The notes below the pieces were generated by a model. That model ran no database searches and was not told the DNA's origin. It was given only the letters and a program-made list of their open reading frames with translations. The position numbers and the translations under genes are program-made. Below, one piece after another: positions 6,359 to 6,715 of a DNA stretch of 6,715 nucleotides (position 1 is the first letter of the stretch; each line of letters opens with the position of its first letter). This DNA comes from Anaerolineales bacterium UBA877. Lineage in GTDB: Bacteria > Chloroflexota > Anaerolineae > Anaerolineales > Villigracilaceae. The stretch is from assembly GCA_002294405.1 (NCBI GenBank), contig DBFP01000038.1:2796-9510 (forward strand), read 5' to 3'.

Positions 6359-6715
6359 TTATTCTTTCTCTTCCTCCGGTTGCAAACCCCGTAAAACATC
6401 ATCCAACGTTCCCCCTTCTTTTCGCATCCCCGGGGCTGGGGTCCCGCAAAATGGACAGATATTCCATGGAAGATCCATCAAACGGCCGCAGGACTGGCAC
6501 GGTTTCCGCAATTTTGTCTGGCAGGATGGACAAACCGTCCATTCATCTTTGATGCGCCTTTCACAACCCGGACACACAGATTGATCTTCAATGGACTGCA
6601 ACAGGGATTCCTCTTCCAAGGTTTGTTGGTATTCATCTTCCAGGGTCCGAGATGGTCTCAGCACTAGATAGACCAGGACTCCCGGCAAATTTAGCAGGGC
6701 AACCAATGCCGCGGC
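6359..6715 (-). CDS. Membrane-anchored double zinc-ribbon protein of unknown function, N-terminus cut by right edge
   Basis: 118 C-terminal residues are visible; the frame is open to the edge, so the true start lies outside. An in-frame TTG at 6706 could be read as a start but would cut into the membrane helix. The visible part begins with a hydrophobic segment (1-19, AALVALLNLPGVLVYLVL), then RPSRTLEDEYQQTLEEESLL (20-39), an acidic and probably helical linker. Two zinc ribbons follow with four CxxC pairs at C48/C51, C62/C65, C73/C76 and C87/C90, each ribbon pairing two knuckles. An acidic tail (LQPEEEKE) ends the protein. The layout suggests a membrane-tethered cytoplasmic zinc module for protein contacts, and similar proteins are, as I recall, common in Chloroflexota. 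It is on the same strand as the tad genes, 171 bases from cpaB, with a possible terminator and a promoter in between, so it is probably not part of their operon. No catalytic motif is visible. Confidence 0.85.
   Translation of the reverse strand, partial: AAALVALLNLPGVLVYLVLRPSRTLEDEYQQTLEEESLLQSIEDQSVCPGCERRIKDEWTVCPSCQTKLRKPCQSCGRLMDLPWNICPFCGTPAPGMRKEGGTLDDVLRGLQPEEEKE

Noticed and set aside
1..6715. CRISPR arrays, tRNA/rRNA genes, insertion sequences or attachment sites
   Set aside because: No regularly spaced repeats, no cloverleaf-like or rRNA sequence, and no transposase or integrase motifs were seen in any frame. Coding sequence occupies nearly the whole window.

Overview
The window is one strand of genes, all read on the minus strand. 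It carries the inner-membrane and motor core of a Tad/Flp (type IVc) pilus assembly locus in the order cpaB, cpaE (tadZ-like), cpaF (tadA), tadB, tadC. An unrelated membrane zinc-ribbon gene lies upstream, cut by the right edge. A comF-family gene lies downstream, cut by the left edge. The base composition is moderate. The CpaE type (intact receiver fused to a MinD-like ATPase with a KGGTGCTT loop), the TadB/TadC pair and the membrane-anchored double zinc-ribbon protein together recall Chloroflexota, probably Anaerolineae. That placement is inference from remembered family resemblance, not from a search.

Layout in the direction of transcription (right to left). (1) Positions 6715-6359 hold the end of a protein with a membrane helix and two zinc ribbons, followed by a weak candidate terminator at 6345-6311. 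(2) Positions 6310-6188 are a short AT-rich intergenic region with a perfect TATAAT at 6227-6222, an inverted repeat over the promoter and a perfect 10-bp palindrome where transcription should begin. (3) Positions 6187-413 hold five closely packed tad genes with gaps of 41, 20, 34 and 1 bases. Each has its own Shine-Dalgarno sequence, and the tadC one lies inside the last codons of tadB. (4) Positions 397-1 hold the N-terminal 132 residues of a ComF-like protein, starting at GTG only 15 bases after the tadC stop and so probably on the same transcript. No stretch over 300 bases lacks a gene; the longest gap is 171 bases.

How the genes work together: in Tad systems CpaF is the hexameric ATPase that drives pilus assembly and retraction. 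TadB and TadC form the membrane platform on which it acts. CpaE/TadZ helps localise the machine, and CpaB/RcpC is an extracytoplasmic partner. The pilin, prepilin peptidase, TadE/TadF pseudopilins and any secretin are not in this window. The points most worth a second look are the comF gene directly behind tadC (a possible link between a Tad pilus and DNA uptake), the complete phospho-receiver on CpaE, altered residues in the CpaF nucleotide-handling motifs, and the promoter architecture ahead of cpaB. I did not find a wholly unknown system; this is a recognisable pilus locus with some unusual details.
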